Below, piece by piece: positions 1 through 7,121 of a stretch of 64,000 nucleotides of DNA. The stretch comes from Gammaproteobacteria bacterium LSUCC0096 (GTDB lineage Bacteria > Pseudomonadota > Gammaproteobacteria > Pseudomonadales > Litorivicinaceae), in NCBI GenBank assembly GCA_008087055.1, contig VIEA01000001.1:546414-610413 (forward strand), written 5' to 3'. Position numbers and translations under genes: made by a program. Positions within the stretch are counted from its first letter, which is position 1. Each line of letters begins with the position of its first letter. A model generated the notes under the pieces. That model was not told the origin of the DNA. It ran no database searches and worked only from the letters and a program-made list of their open reading frames with translations.

Positions 1-465
1 TCTGCACTGATCTTTGTTATCGCAGCGTTTACAGATTGGCTTGATGGTTGGCTTGCACGTCGGTGGAAGCAGGAATCCGCTTTCGGGGCATTTCTTGACC
101 CGGTTGCCGATAAACTCATGGTGGCCGCTGCTTTGGTATTGTTGGTCGATGCGTTTGATTCAGTGTTAGTGACCTTGTCGGCGATTGTTATCATTGGTCG
201 GGAAATCGTTGTCAGTGCTTTGCGTGAGTGGATGTCTGAAATTGGGCAGCGTGCACATGTTGCTGTGAGTTGGCTCGGCAAGGTAAAAACTGCGACACAG
301 ATGCTCGCAATTACGGTATGTCTCGCTCTTCCTGTCAAAGAAACTCTATTGCACCCAGGTTTATGGATTTTGGTCATCGCTGCTCTTTTGACGTTATGGT
401 CGATGGGTACCTACCTCAAAGCTGCATGGCCGCACCTAAGTCTATCGACTAATGAGTCCGACTAG
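1..465 (+). CDS. pgsA: CDP-diacylglycerol--glycerol-3-phosphate 3-phosphatidyltransferase, 3' part
   Basis: The reading frame is open from base 1, so the N-terminus lies outside the window; 154 codons are visible. The CDP-alcohol phosphatidyltransferase signature D-x2-DG-x2-AR-x8-G-x3-D-x3-D is complete near the left edge (DWLDGWLAR, then GAFLDPVAD). Hydrophobic stretches after it are the expected membrane helices. PgsA makes phosphatidylglycerol phosphate at the inner membrane, the committed step to phosphatidylglycerol and cardiolipin. In many gammaproteobacteria pgsA is followed by tRNA-Gly, tRNA-Cys and tRNA-Leu; here a lipoprotein gene and only tRNA-Leu follow directly. The identification rests on the motif and length and is firm. 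Confidence 0.95.
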   Translation, partial: SALIFVIAAFTDWLDGWLARRWKQESAFGAFLDPVADKLMVAAALVLLVDAFDSVLVTLSAIVIIGREIVVSALREWMSEIGQRAHVAVSWLGKVKTATQMLAITVCLALPVKETLLHPGLWILVIAALLTLWSMGTYLKAAWPHLSLSTNESD

Positions 466-526
466 ATCTAACTAGTGACATTAAAACAGTGGTATAACCG
501 TGCCCTCGGGATCGAATGGAATCGAC

Positions 527-955
527 ATGGATAAGCTTGCTTCGATTATTTTAGCTTCAGCACTCGTGGTCTCTGGGTGCTCGAGCGTCAGTCATCAAAC
601 GGCTCGCGATATGGCCCCTGAGCAGATTGCTGTATCTGGGGAATCATGCTCCGAGGCCGTTGAGACAGCGTCTTCACATGATGAGCTGAAGTGGGGTCGC
701 ATGATCGCCACACCTGTCCTGACGGTTGCTTCAGCTGGATTGATTCCAGCACTTTTAGGTGCAAATGCGGCACTCGACTATGCGGACCGAAAGAATGCGT
801 CTCAGATGCGAGAAGCCTGCGGTTACGCGCCCCTGAGTAATCAACGTATTCTCGCGGACGTTGCGACTAATACTGGAATTAGCATGGGTCTCACAGCGAT
901 CGATTTGGGTTTAGGCTCAGATGTCGCTCGAGTCCAAGCGAACAGTTCGAACTGA
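527..955 (+). CDS. Predicted lipoprotein, function unknown
   Basis: A 142-residue protein starting MDKLASII with a hydrophobic stretch and lipobox VSGC, so it should be lipid-modified at Cys18 and exported. A GTG 27 bases upstream would also be in frame but would put a polar stretch before the signal peptide, so the ATG is preferred. The mature part has two Gly/Ala/Leu-rich stretches (GLIPALLGANAALDYAD and GISMGLTAIDLGLG), possibly short hairpins that touch the membrane, and two further Cys residues. I do not recognise the family. It lies between pgsA and tRNA-Leu on the same strand. Confidence 0.7.
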   Translation: MDKLASIILASALVVSGCSSVSHQTARDMAPEQIAVSGESCSEAVETASSHDELKWGRMIATPVLTVASAGLIPALLGANAALDYADRKNASQMREACGYAPLSNQRILADVATNTGISMGLTAIDLGLGSDVARVQANSSN

Positions 956-959
956 TTGC

Positions 960-987
960 TTTTAAATCCAGTGGAAGACTGTATAAT
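960..987 (+). promoter_or_regulatory. Promoter for tRNA-Leu
   Basis: A perfect TATAAT at 982-987 lies 29 bases before the mature tRNA. A weak -35 (TTTTAA, 960-965) sits 16 bases upstream. The bases after the -10 are C-rich, as at many stable-RNA promoters. Confidence 0.55.
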
Positions 988-1016
988 TCCGACCCTTCAC
1001 TGACCAAGGGTCGCAC

Positions 1017-1103
1017 GCCGGTGTGATGGAATTGGTAGACATACCGGACTTAAAATCCGGAGAGGGAAACCTCGTGCCAGTTCGAGTCTGGCCACCGGCA
1101 CCA
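1017..1103 (+). tRNA. leuZ: tRNA-Leu (anticodon UAA)
   Basis: An 87-nt class II tRNA. The acceptor stem pairs GCCGGTG (1017-1023) with CACCGGC (1093-1099), followed by discriminator A and an encoded CCA (1101-1103). The anticodon stem CCGGA/TCCGG encloses loop CTTAAAA, giving anticodon UAA at 1051-1053. A long variable arm and a T-loop (GTTCGAGTC) are present. In Escherichia coli the equivalent leuZ sits in the glyW-cysT-leuZ cluster after pgsA. Confidence 0.97.
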
Positions 1104-1104
1104 T

Positions 1105-1134
1105 AAAAAAAACCGCTGCAGAGCAGCGGTTTGG
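1105..1134. terminator. Rho-independent terminator, probably bidirectional
   Basis: A perfect 9-bp stem AACCGCTGC (1111-1119) / GCAGCGGTT (1123-1131) with a 3-base loop directly follows tRNA-Leu. The eight A's on its left give a strong T-tract for minus-strand transcripts coming from the ion-channel gene; on the plus strand the T-tract is only three bases. The rest of the spacer to 1390 shows no gene or clear signal. Confidence 0.8.
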
Positions 1135-1390
1135 TGTTACTTAAGGCCTCATGCCTCCAACCCCGATCCATCGAGTGTTTCAGCGTCGATAATCCCCCAC
1201 AGATTATGTAACTGAAACAAGCACACCTCAATTAGCCTGTTAGGCACTGTCACGGTAAATAAATTTAATGTTTGTTGGAATGGGTATTCGACTAATTGAT
1301 TGAATTTTAATGATTTTTTGGTTTATTCTTGCAGTGGTGTAAGTTTATGCCGAAGAATTGAGACTGCGAGCGTGCAGAACTGAACGATTC

Positions 1391-2308
1391 TTACTTGCTT
1401 CCTTTCTTGTGACGTTCAGTGAGTGATGCGATGATGGCTCGAGCATGCTCTTCTGAGAGGTTGAACTCTTGTCTGAGTCGATCGATATGTGCAGCTTCAT
1501 CTGAGGTGATGATTCCGTCAGAGAGCGCATGATCGACTTCTGCTTCGAAAATCGCTTTACGTTTCTGTAACTGGTTCGCAAACGCGTTACCGACAATCCC
1601 AGTGAGAAGCGCAACTGTGCAGACTCCCATCAACGCAGTCAGCGCTCCGATGAGTTTACCGAGGGGTGTCACGGGTGATACATCTCCGTACCCAACAGTA
1701 GTCAGAGTGATGATTGCCCACCACATGGTTTCTGGAATCGATGAAAAAACGTCAGGTTGAATTTTATTCTCAGCAACGTAGATCAAAGCACTCGCTAAAA
1801 ACAATGCAATTCCAAGAAGATAAAGTGCGGCTCCAAATGCTCTTCGTTCCTCATAGATCGCTGAAATGAGATCTTCCAGTGCAGATGAATAGTGGCTTAG
1901 TTTTAGCAGTCGAATCATCCGTAGCACGCGAAGCCAGCGCAGATCAGCTCCTGGTATGAGCCATTGTAAAAAACTGGGGAGGAGTGCGAGTAAATCGACA
2001 ATCCCAGTGAAGCTCAACATATAGTTAAGGCGCTTGCCTGTTGCCGACTTTCCCTCGAGGTCTGAGCGCATTGGTGCGGACCAGAGGCGCAAGACATATT
2101 CACCAGCAAAGACGGTTACAGACATCATTTCAAATGCAAACAGTTGCGCACCATAGACCGCCGCGATACTGTCGACAGACTCGAGGCATACAGCAATTAA
2201 ATTGGCAAGAATCAATAGCGAGAGAGCGAGATCGACACGTTTGCTGATACGATCACCGAAGCGACCTTTGTTCATTATTTCAGCCATCCGCTGTTGAGTG
2301 ATTCGCAT
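1391..2308 (-). CDS. Voltage-gated potassium channel family protein
   Basis: A 305-residue inner-membrane protein with six predicted transmembrane segments. An arginine-rich S4-like voltage sensor (WLRVLRMIRLLKLS) is followed by the pore loop with selectivity filter TTVGYGD, the hallmark of K+ channels. After S6 comes a short cytoplasmic tail rich in charged helix (EVDHALSDGIITSDEAAHIDRL...). There is no RCK/TrkA-N domain, so regulation by NAD or Ca2+ binding is not indicated. AAGGAAG lies 4 bases before the ATG and supports the start. It is a single-gene unit divergent from the next gene, with the hairpin at 1111-1131 as its probable terminator. Ion specificity is inferred from the filter. 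Confidence 0.88.
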   Translation of the reverse strand: MRITQQRMAEIMNKGRFGDRISKRVDLALSLLILANLIAVCLESVDSIAAVYGAQLFAFEMMSVTVFAGEYVLRLWSAPMRSDLEGKSATGKRLNYMLSFTGIVDLLALLPSFLQWLIPGADLRWLRVLRMIRLLKLSHYSSALEDLISAIYEERRAFGAALYLLGIALFLASALIYVAENKIQPDVFSSIPETMWWAIITLTTVGYGDVSPVTPLGKLIGALTALMGVCTVALLTGIVGNAFANQLQKRKAIFEAEVDHALSDGIITSDEAAHIDRLRQEFNLSEEHARAIIASLTERHKKGSK

Positions 2309-2349
2309 ACCGCTTCCTTTCGAGAGTTGGGCAAGTTTAGAGGATTTCT

Positions 2350-2724
2350 GTGAAAAACAATAACAAGCTAATCCGCGTTGTTATGACTATGGCGCTCAGC
2401 TGTAATTTTATGCTCACCGTATCAATGCCGGCGCGATCATCTGAAACGCATGACAATTATGCGTTTATGAGTGCTCAAGATCTTTACGATGCATTGTCGC
2501 AACAGTCGCAAGTTGCGCTCGGTTATTTGTTGGGGATTGTCGACGCCAAAAAGGGTCCACAGGCAGAGGGAGGGTGCTTTACCGTTCCTTGGCAATCCGA
2601 TGCTGATGAAGTGCTTGTGACGGCGTATTTGGAGTATTGGCCTCAGGTCGCCGATTTTTCGATCAAGGCTCCGGATGCATTGATTCAAATGATGCAAGAA
2701 CGCTTTCCCTGTCAATCGCAATGA
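2350..2724 (+). CDS. Rap1a/Tai-immunity-like secreted protein
   Basis: A 124-residue protein with GTG start (AGAGGA 5-6 bases upstream) and an N-terminal signal peptide ending near MPARSSET. The core (SAQDLYDALSQ, then VALGYLLGIVDA, then a Gly-Cys-Phe-x-Val-Pro block, then VTAYLEYWP and a final RFPC) matches the layout of the Rap1a/Tai immunity-protein domain, including the two conserved Cys that would form a disulfide. Members of this family are common as orphan periplasmic proteins, so an antitoxin role is not implied; no effector gene is adjacent. The family call is by remembered pattern only. Confidence 0.6.
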   Translation: MKNNNKLIRVVMTMALSCNFMLTVSMPARSSETHDNYAFMSAQDLYDALSQQSQVALGYLLGIVDAKKGPQAEGGCFTVPWQSDADEVLVTAYLEYWPQVADFSIKAPDALIQMMQERFPCQSQ

Positions 2725-2836
2725 TGCGCCGCATCATTGAGGTGAAACTTTGGATGCAGAAGGGTTGGTTGGGTTGTCGATTATCGTTACTGTAGTTGTT
2801 GGTTATATCGTTAGAACGAAAACAAAGGAGTGCTTT

Positions 2837-3013
2837 ATGCGTTTTGATCTTCTAAAAGCCTTGGTCATTGTGATGGGTCTAGGATTACTACCATTACCCT
2901 CACTGGTGAGCACAGCGGCTGCTGAAGAGCCAAAAACATGCGCAGATGGCAAGCCTTGCCCATCAGATGCTGATCTCGAAGATTCGTGTTCAGATGAGGG
3001 GCAGTCGCTCTAA
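2837..3013 (+). CDS. Small secreted cysteine-containing protein
   Basis: A 58-residue protein starting at the ATG preceded by AAAGGAG at 6 bases; a longer upstream frame lacks such a site. Residues 1-29 form a clear signal peptide (hydrophobic core LLKALVIVMGLGLLPLP, cleavage near TAAAEE). The mature peptide is only about 30 residues, acidic, with three Cys (KTCADGKPCPSDAD...SCSDEG). I do not recognise a family. It lies 44 bases upstream of the periplasmic rhodanese and is probably co-transcribed with it, which suggests, but does not show, a shared role in periplasmic sulfur or thiol chemistry. Confidence 0.6.
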   Translation: MRFDLLKALVIVMGLGLLPLPSLVSTAAAEEPKTCADGKPCPSDADLEDSCSDEGQSL

Positions 3014-3057
3014 CGGATAACCATCTTCGAAGAAAAAAATCGATAAGGAAATTGAAC

Positions 3058-3720
3058 ATGGGTATTCAAAAAACTCTCGCAGGAGCGTTGGTTGCAGCAG
3101 CGATGACGATCGCTCCATTTGCAGCACATGCGGAAAACAAGCCAGTTGATATTACGTTTGGTGGTAAATCAACTGCGCAGGTCATGCACAAAGGAAAGAT
3201 GGTTACGATCCAGCGTGTACAGGACAATGGCAACAATGTTGACGCGTCTTTCGCAAAGACATCACGTCCTTGCCCTCCATTTTGTATTCAACCAATCAGT
3301 CTTGCACCTGGTGTTGAGACAATTGGTGAAAATGAAATGATTGACTATCTTGAAAAGATGACAGCGGGTGATGACTCAATCCTTGTAATTGACTCACGTA
3401 CTCCTAATTGGGTTGAGCGTGGTCAGATTCCTGGTGCTGTGAACATCCCTTGGACTAAGCTGAACACAGCGAAGGGAGCGGATCCTCTCTCAATTGGTGA
3501 AATCATGGAAGGTGAGTTCGGTGCAACTTCATTCGATGGTTTGTGGAAGTTCGGTAAGGCGAAGACTCTTGTCATGTACTGTAACGGTATGTGGTGTGGC
3601 CAGTCTCCAACCAACATCAATGCGTTGCTAGATTTCGGGTATCCAGCGCACAAGATCAAATGGTACCGCGGTGGTATGCAAAACTGGGCAAACCTCGGTT
3701 TGACTACAGTCAAGCCATAA
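3058..3720 (+). CDS. Periplasmic rhodanese-domain protein
   Basis: A 220-residue protein. The ATG at 3058 has AAGGA 8 bases upstream; an in-frame TTG two codons earlier is less likely. Residues 1-25 are a signal peptide ending AAHAEN. A CPPFCIQP motif follows at about residue 72-79. The rhodanese domain begins around residue 90: VIDSRTPNWVERGQIPGAVNIPW, then the active-site loop with Cys in MYCNGMWCGQS, and closes with YRGGMQNWANLGL. The chemistry expected of the family is sulfur transfer from a persulfide on the loop Cys. The paired Cys in the N-terminal motif and the second Cys in the loop could make it redox-sensitive. A strong terminator follows. Confidence 0.88.
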   Translation: MGIQKTLAGALVAAAMTIAPFAAHAENKPVDITFGGKSTAQVMHKGKMVTIQRVQDNGNNVDASFAKTSRPCPPFCIQPISLAPGVETIGENEMIDYLEKMTAGDDSILVIDSRTPNWVERGQIPGAVNIPWTKLNTAKGADPLSIGEIMEGEFGATSFDGLWKFGKAKTLVMYCNGMWCGQSPTNINALLDFGYPAHKIKWYRGGMQNWANLGLTTVKP

Positions 3721-3736
3721 TCAGGTACTGATTGAG

Positions 3737-3766
3737 AAAGCCCGCCTTAGCCGCGGGCTTTTTTAT
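3737..3766 (+). terminator. Rho-independent terminator
   Basis: A 9-bp stem AAAGCCCGC (3737-3745) / GCGGGCTTT (3753-3761) with a 7-base loop, followed by a T-run, 16 bases after the rhodanese stop. Confidence 0.9.
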
Positions 3767-3781
3767 TCGTGTGATAGGTTC

Positions 3782-3810
3782 TTGTCACACAGGGCCGAGG
3801 GTTGTAGTAT
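3782..3810 (+). promoter_or_regulatory. Promoter for tRNA-Cys
   Basis: TTGTCA (3782-3787) and TAGTAT (3805-3810) are separated by exactly 17 bases and lie 17 bases before the tRNA, with a GC-rich stretch (CGCGGCC) after the -10. Confidence 0.65.
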
Positions 3811-3827
3811 TCGCGGCCTTCCACAAA

Positions 3828-3901
3828 GGCGCGTTGGCAGAGTGGTTATGCAGCGGATTGCAAATCCGTGGACATCGGTTCGATTCCGGTACGCGCCTCC
3901 A
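3828..3901 (+). tRNA. cysT: tRNA-Cys (anticodon GCA)
   Basis: A 74-nt cloverleaf. Acceptor GGCGCGT (3828-3834) pairs with ACGCGCC (3891-3897), followed by discriminator U and encoded CCA (3899-3901). The anticodon loop TTGCAAA gives GCA at 3860-3862, and the T-arm GGTTCGATTCC is canonical. In E. coli cysT lies in the pgsA-linked tRNA cluster; here it stands alone, 2.7 kb from tRNA-Leu. Confidence 0.97.
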
Positions 3902-3932
3902 TACTAAAAAGGGTTACTCGTTCGGAGCCGGG

Positions 3933-4469
3933 CTACCAAAGCCTTTCGTCACGAAACGCTTCAACACAGTTGTATTGACCGGCTAGGTCAGACGCTGATT
4001 TGTTGGTGTAATGAACTGCGAGCCAGCCTTCTGGATACTGAACCTCGTAGGGTGGCTTGACGACCGCTGTCGAAATAGTTCGAAACCCAAAGCGTCCATA
4101 AAAACTGGGATCGCCGTAGGTAACTAAGACAGCCGCATTTTTCGACTCAGTATCAATGATCTGCTCAATTAATTGTCGTGATAGTCCGTGACCTTGCGCA
4201 TCAGGGTGGACCGCGACCGGTGCCATAAGTTTTGCGTTGATCCCGCGATCATTGGAGAGACTGGAAGTGAAGGCTCCAGCAATGAGCGCATCATCTGTGT
4301 TGGATAGCCCAAAGAACGAAGCATGGCGTTGACTCACTTGGCGCGCGAGTTCAGATGCAAGATCGCTGATGATCCGTCCTTCATCAGCTCCCTCACTATG
4401 AGCGAAGGTGTCGTAAAAGAGCTTTCGTACAGCGCTTTCATCACAGCCCAACGTGGCCTTTCCGATCAT
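3933..4469 (-). CDS. GNAT family N-acetyltransferase (YhbS-like)
   Basis: A 178-residue cytoplasmic protein with the GNAT acetyl-CoA-binding pattern: strand LMAPVAVHPDAQGHGLSRQLIE (the V-x4-Q-x-x-G-x-G/S loop region), then VLVTYGDPSFYGRFGFR, the typical 'xxYYxxxGF' segment. The layout resembles the YhbS subgroup of putative acetyltransferases, whose substrate is not established. AGGAG lies 10 bases before the ATG. It converges on tRNA-Cys with 31 bases between them and is probably a monocistronic unit. Confidence 0.82.
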   Translation of the reverse strand: MIGKATLGCDESAVRKLFYDTFAHSEGADEGRIISDLASELARQVSQRHASFFGLSNTDDALIAGAFTSSLSNDRGINAKLMAPVAVHPDAQGHGLSRQLIEQIIDTESKNAAVLVTYGDPSFYGRFGFRTISTAVVKPPYEVQYPEGWLAVHYTNKSASDLAGQYNCVEAFRDERLW

Positions 4470-4579
4470 AATTCTTCAATCTCCTCTGTGACCGGGTTCA
4501 ATCTGTCATGAACTTGATGCATCTCAAAGGGATTTTTGCTCAATTGTGTCAGACTCAACACATCAAAAAGGAGCGAGAC

Positions 4580-4819
4580 ATGCAAAACGTCGAACATCAC
4601 TGCCTCTCATTAGAATTTCCAGAGCTTAAAGAACAAATCCATGAAATGAAGATGAGTAATAATCATTTCAAAAAACTGCACGATGAATACACAGAGCTCT
4701 CAAAGCAAATTGAAAATATGGAAACAGAAGTCACTCCTGCAGCCAGTGCAGAAGAAGAAGCCCTCAAGGTACAGCGAGTCCATCTGAAAGATCAGCTCTA
4801 TGGAATGTTGACTGCCTAG
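4580..4819 (+). CDS. YdcH family (DUF465) small coiled-coil protein
   Basis: A 79-residue protein starting MQNVEHHCLSLEFPELKEQI, the characteristic opening of YdcH/DUF465 proteins, followed by KMSNNHFKKLHDEYTELSKQIENME and a final basic helix. It is predicted to be almost entirely helical and to form a coiled coil. AAGGAG 6 bases before this ATG fixes the start over an upstream in-frame ATG. The function of the family is unknown. A terminator follows closely, so it is probably transcribed alone. Confidence 0.88.
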   Translation: MQNVEHHCLSLEFPELKEQIHEMKMSNNHFKKLHDEYTELSKQIENMETEVTPAASAEEEALKVQRVHLKDQLYGMLTA

Positions 4820-4838
4820 TTGAACAAACACCCTCGAT

Positions 4839-4873
4839 AGCCCGCATCTCAATATGGTTTGCGGGTTTTTTTT
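4839..4873 (+). terminator. Rho-independent terminator after ydcH-like gene
   Basis: CCCGC (4841-4845) pairs with GCGGG (4861-4865), extendable by flanking pairs, followed by eight T's. The 15-base loop is long but the T-tract is strong. Confidence 0.75.
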
Positions 4874-4876
4874 GGG

Positions 4877-4902
4877 CAAAATAAAGGGGAGCAGAGCTCC
4901 CC
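4877..4902 (-). terminator. Rho-independent terminator for the AhpD-like gene
   Basis: A perfect 7-bp GC-rich stem (GGGGAGC 4886-4892 / GCTCCCC 4896-4902, 3-base loop). Read on the minus strand it is followed by TTTATTTT. It lies back to back with the plus-strand terminator at 4839-4873, between convergent genes. Confidence 0.65.
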
Positions 4903-4974
4903 CTAAAAGTAGATGACCTTGCGATCATCCAGGGCATTGAGCGATGAGTATCGCCTCGGTTGCCTGAGGTGTCG

Positions 4975-4988
4975 TTGATTTAAATCAA
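4975..4988. promoter_or_regulatory. Perfect FNR/ANR-type palindrome
   Basis: The 14-base sequence TTGATTTAAATCAA is an exact match to the FNR half-sites TTGAT-N4-ATCAA. It lies 3 bases beyond the stop of the AhpD-like gene, in the convergent intergenic region, an unusual place for an activator site. The match is seen; binding is an inference. Confidence 0.4.
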
Positions 4989-4991
4989 TGA

Positions 4992-5339
4992 TTACGAACT
5001 TGTGAGCTCATCGTAAGTAGCCAGAGCCTCGGCTGAGTACATGAGTGATGGCCCGCCACCCATGTAGACGCAAACAGCCAAGGTTTCTTCAAGCTCTCCG
5101 CGTGTCACACCAAGACCGATCAGCGCTTTCATATGAAATGCAATACAGGCAGAGCAGTGTTGGCTAATACCGACAGCGAGCGCCATGAGTTCTTTATGTT
5201 TTGCACTCACTTCGCCATCGGTCATTGCAGCTTTTGCCATGCCGCCAAAGCCCTGCATCAACTCTTTATTCGATGAGCGGAAAGGTCCCAGAACATCATT
5301 AACGTCTTGCATGAGCTGAGCGTGATTCTTGGTTTGCAT
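4992..5339 (-). CDS. Carboxymuconolactone decarboxylase / AhpD-like protein
   Basis: A 115-residue all-helical protein of the CMD family. The AhpD-type redox motif is CSAC, preceded by KELMALAVGISQH and followed by AFHMKALIGLGVTRGELEETLAVCVYMGGGPSLMYSAEAL. The E-x11-C-x2-C-x3-H pattern of AhpD is present (E in KHKELM, both Cys, and H in AFHMK), so peroxidatic or thiol-disulfide activity is more likely than true lactone decarboxylation. AGGA lies ahead of the ATG. FNR-like sequences flank the gene at 4975-4988 and 5416-5429. Confidence 0.85.
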   Translation of the reverse strand: MQTKNHAQLMQDVNDVLGPFRSSNKELMQGFGGMAKAAMTDGEVSAKHKELMALAVGISQHCSACIAFHMKALIGLGVTRGELEETLAVCVYMGGGPSLMYSAEALATYDELTSS

Positions 5340-5415
5340 CGTGCGTTCCTTTTCAGTTGGAAAGGCTTACACTAATCAAATTGTGCGATGCAATATACCG
5401 AAAGCTGGATCATAT

Positions 5416-5429
5416 TTGACCCAGATCAT
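5416..5429 (-). promoter_or_regulatory. Imperfect FNR-like site upstream of the AhpD-like gene
   Basis: TTGACCCAGATCAT keeps TTGA and ATCA at the FNR spacing (8 of 10 consensus bases). It is about 80 bases upstream of the AhpD-like start, and a minus-strand TATATT lies at 5392-5397. Centre-to-centre spacing from the -10 is about 28 bases, slightly short for a class II FNR promoter, so this is a weak candidate. Confidence 0.3.
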
Positions 5430-5446
5430 TTTCGATATTCACCAGT

Positions 5447-6325
5447 TTAATCTCGAGCTTCGAGCAATTGTTTGGCCATCCAATCGATGACGAACTGACG
5501 CGCGACGCGGCCACCTCGACCACCACGGCCAATTGCAAAGCGATTGGCTTCAACAGCCATCGCTTCTGAGAATTCGGGTAATTGTAAATCCCCACCGAGC
5601 TCGTCATACCAGTGTTTGACGATTGCGATATATATCTCTTGGGGATATGGATAAAAAGAAAGCCAAAGTCCGAAGCGGTCAGACAATGAAACTCGCTCCT
5701 CAATGGCATCACCTTGATGGATTTCTCCATTAACCACTGTTGCATGCTGGTTGTCGCTCATCGGTTCAGAAACCAGATGTCGACGGTTACTGGTGCAGAC
5801 CACCAAGATATTGCTACCAAATTCTTCCAAAGTCCCATCCAGAACTGTTTTAAGTCCGGAGTACTCGCGTTCGCCATCTTCAAACGTGAGGTCATCGCAA
5901 TAGATCAAAAACTGAAATGGCTCTGAGCGCACCTGCTCGACAATGGCGGGTAAGTCACCGAGGTGGGCTTTTTCGACCTCAACGATTCTTAACCCTCGCT
6001 CGTGGTAGGCCGTCAGTGCAGCACGAACCATGGATGATTTTCCTGTGCCGCGTGCGCCCCAGAGAAGCGTCGCGTTTGCAGGCAACCCTTTAAGAAATAG
6101 CTCGAGGTTGGCCTTGAATTGGGAGGCTTGTTGGTCAACACCAATCAAACCCTCGAATGTTTGATCAAGTCGTGGTTTGAGAGCACGAAGATGACCCATG
6201 TTCGCGCGATCATGAACCCAACGGGCGCCCAATGTGTCTTGCCAGTCGATTGAGGGTGCGGGTTCAGGCAGTGTTTCAAGTAATCGGTTTGCAAGTGTCA
6301 GAAGCGTTTGTCGAAGTGAACTCAT
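5447..6325 (-). CDS. DUF815 family AAA+ ATPase
   Basis: A 292-residue cytoplasmic protein. The family-specific segment RALKPRLDQTFEGLIGVDQQ precedes the Walker A loop GARGTGKSSMV (about residues 93-103). The Walker B equivalent is FLIYCDDLTFEDGE, sensor 1 lies in ILVVCTSNRRHL, and the C-terminal block SLSDRFGLWLSFYPYPQEIYI and RGGRGGRVARQF matches DUF815 proteins. The family is widespread in proteobacteria and its role is not established. It is divergent from the GST gene and probably monocistronic. Confidence 0.9.
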   Translation of the reverse strand: MSSLRQTLLTLANRLLETLPEPAPSIDWQDTLGARWVHDRANMGHLRALKPRLDQTFEGLIGVDQQASQFKANLELFLKGLPANATLLWGARGTGKSSMVRAALTAYHERGLRIVEVEKAHLGDLPAIVEQVRSEPFQFLIYCDDLTFEDGEREYSGLKTVLDGTLEEFGSNILVVCTSNRRHLVSEPMSDNQHATVVNGEIHQGDAIEERVSLSDRFGLWLSFYPYPQEIYIAIVKHWYDELGGDLQLPEFSEAMAVEANRFAIGRGGRGGRVARQFVIDWMAKQLLEARD

Positions 6326-6398
6326 AGTTGAATCTTATAAAAATCCTTGTTTTTCGCTCGAAGCGGGGCCACATTCCTTGAAAACCAAGGAGATGATA

Positions 6399-7034
6399 AT
6401 GATTGACCTGTATTACTGGCCAACCCCAAATGGCAACAAAATCACGATGATGCTCGAAGAGTGTGGGCTCGACTACACCATCCATCCGATCAATATTACT
6501 GCAGGCGATCAGTTTCAACCTGATTTTCTCAAATTATCGCCCAATAACCGGATGCCCGCGATTGTCGATCATGACCCGATTGGTGGTGGCGAGCCATTAG
6601 ATATATTTGAGTCGGGGGCTATTTTGCTCTATCTCTCGGAGAAGACAGGAAAGTTTTTTCCAACGGATTTGCGTGCACGTTATCTCGTCGTGAAGTGGTT
6701 AATGTGGCAGATGGGCGGTCTAGGACCTATGGCTGGTCAGAATCATCACTTCGGTCGTTTTGCTCCGGAAAAGATTCCATATGCAATCGAACGATATCGT
6801 ACGGAGACCGCTCGCTTGTACGGTGTGTTGGATGGTGCTTTAGAGGATCGTGAGTTTATCGCTGACGAGTATTCAATCGCTGATATGGCTTGTTATCCAT
6901 GGATCGCACGATACGAGTGGCAAGAGATGGATTTAAATACGTATCCGAATGTGAAGCGCTGGTTTGATCAAATTTCTGCCCGTCCAGCGACCAAACTTGC
7001 GTTTGAGAAAGGTGAAGCGATTCGTAACCCTTGA
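6399..7034 (+). CDS. Glutathione S-transferase, YfcG/nu-class-like
   Basis: A 211-residue protein. ATG codons occur at 6393 and 6399; AAGGAG ends at 6392, so 6399 has the proper 6-base spacing. The N-terminal thioredoxin-like domain begins MIDLYYWPTPNGNKITMMLEE and continues with NNRMPAIVD and ESGAILLYLSEKTG, the GSH-binding strand-loop and SNAIL-like motif. The TPNGNK opening and N-I-T-A-G-D-Q-F block are typical of the YfcG/YghU (nu class) group, which reduces disulfides using two glutathiones. The C-terminal helical domain ends SIADMACYPWI. The enzyme class is secure, the substrate is not. Confidence 0.9.
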   Translation: MIDLYYWPTPNGNKITMMLEECGLDYTIHPINITAGDQFQPDFLKLSPNNRMPAIVDHDPIGGGEPLDIFESGAILLYLSEKTGKFFPTDLRARYLVVKWLMWQMGGLGPMAGQNHHFGRFAPEKIPYAIERYRTETARLYGVLDGALEDREFIADEYSIADMACYPWIARYEWQEMDLNTYPNVKRWFDQISARPATKLAFEKGEAIRNP

Positions 7035-7062
7035 TCCTAGGCAATTTTCAGTGCGGTTCGGA

Positions 7063-7090
7063 TTGATCAAAAGCGATAAATACGTACATT
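7063..7090 (+). promoter_or_regulatory. Possible promoter for the MBL-fold gene
   Basis: TTGATC (7063-7068) and TACATT (7085-7090) with a 16-base spacer, each matching consensus at 4 of 6 positions, 32 bases before the start codon. Confidence 0.35.
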
Positions 7091-7121
7091 AAACGATCGA
7101 ATCATTAGAAAAGGAATAACA

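Noticed and set aside
962..1231. An 89-codon minus-strand open frame across tRNA-Leu
   Set aside because: Its core is the well-known spurious translation of the antisense of a leucine tRNA; the tRNA explains the region.
1135..1390. Possible small gene or RNA between tRNA-Leu and the ion channel gene
   Set aside because: No frame with a ribosome site, no family match and no clear promoter or hairpin beyond the terminator at 1105-1134.
3732..3986. An 84-codon plus-strand open frame across the terminator and tRNA-Cys
   Set aside because: It reads through a strong terminator and the tRNA and overlaps the GNAT gene; its internal part is simply translated tRNA.
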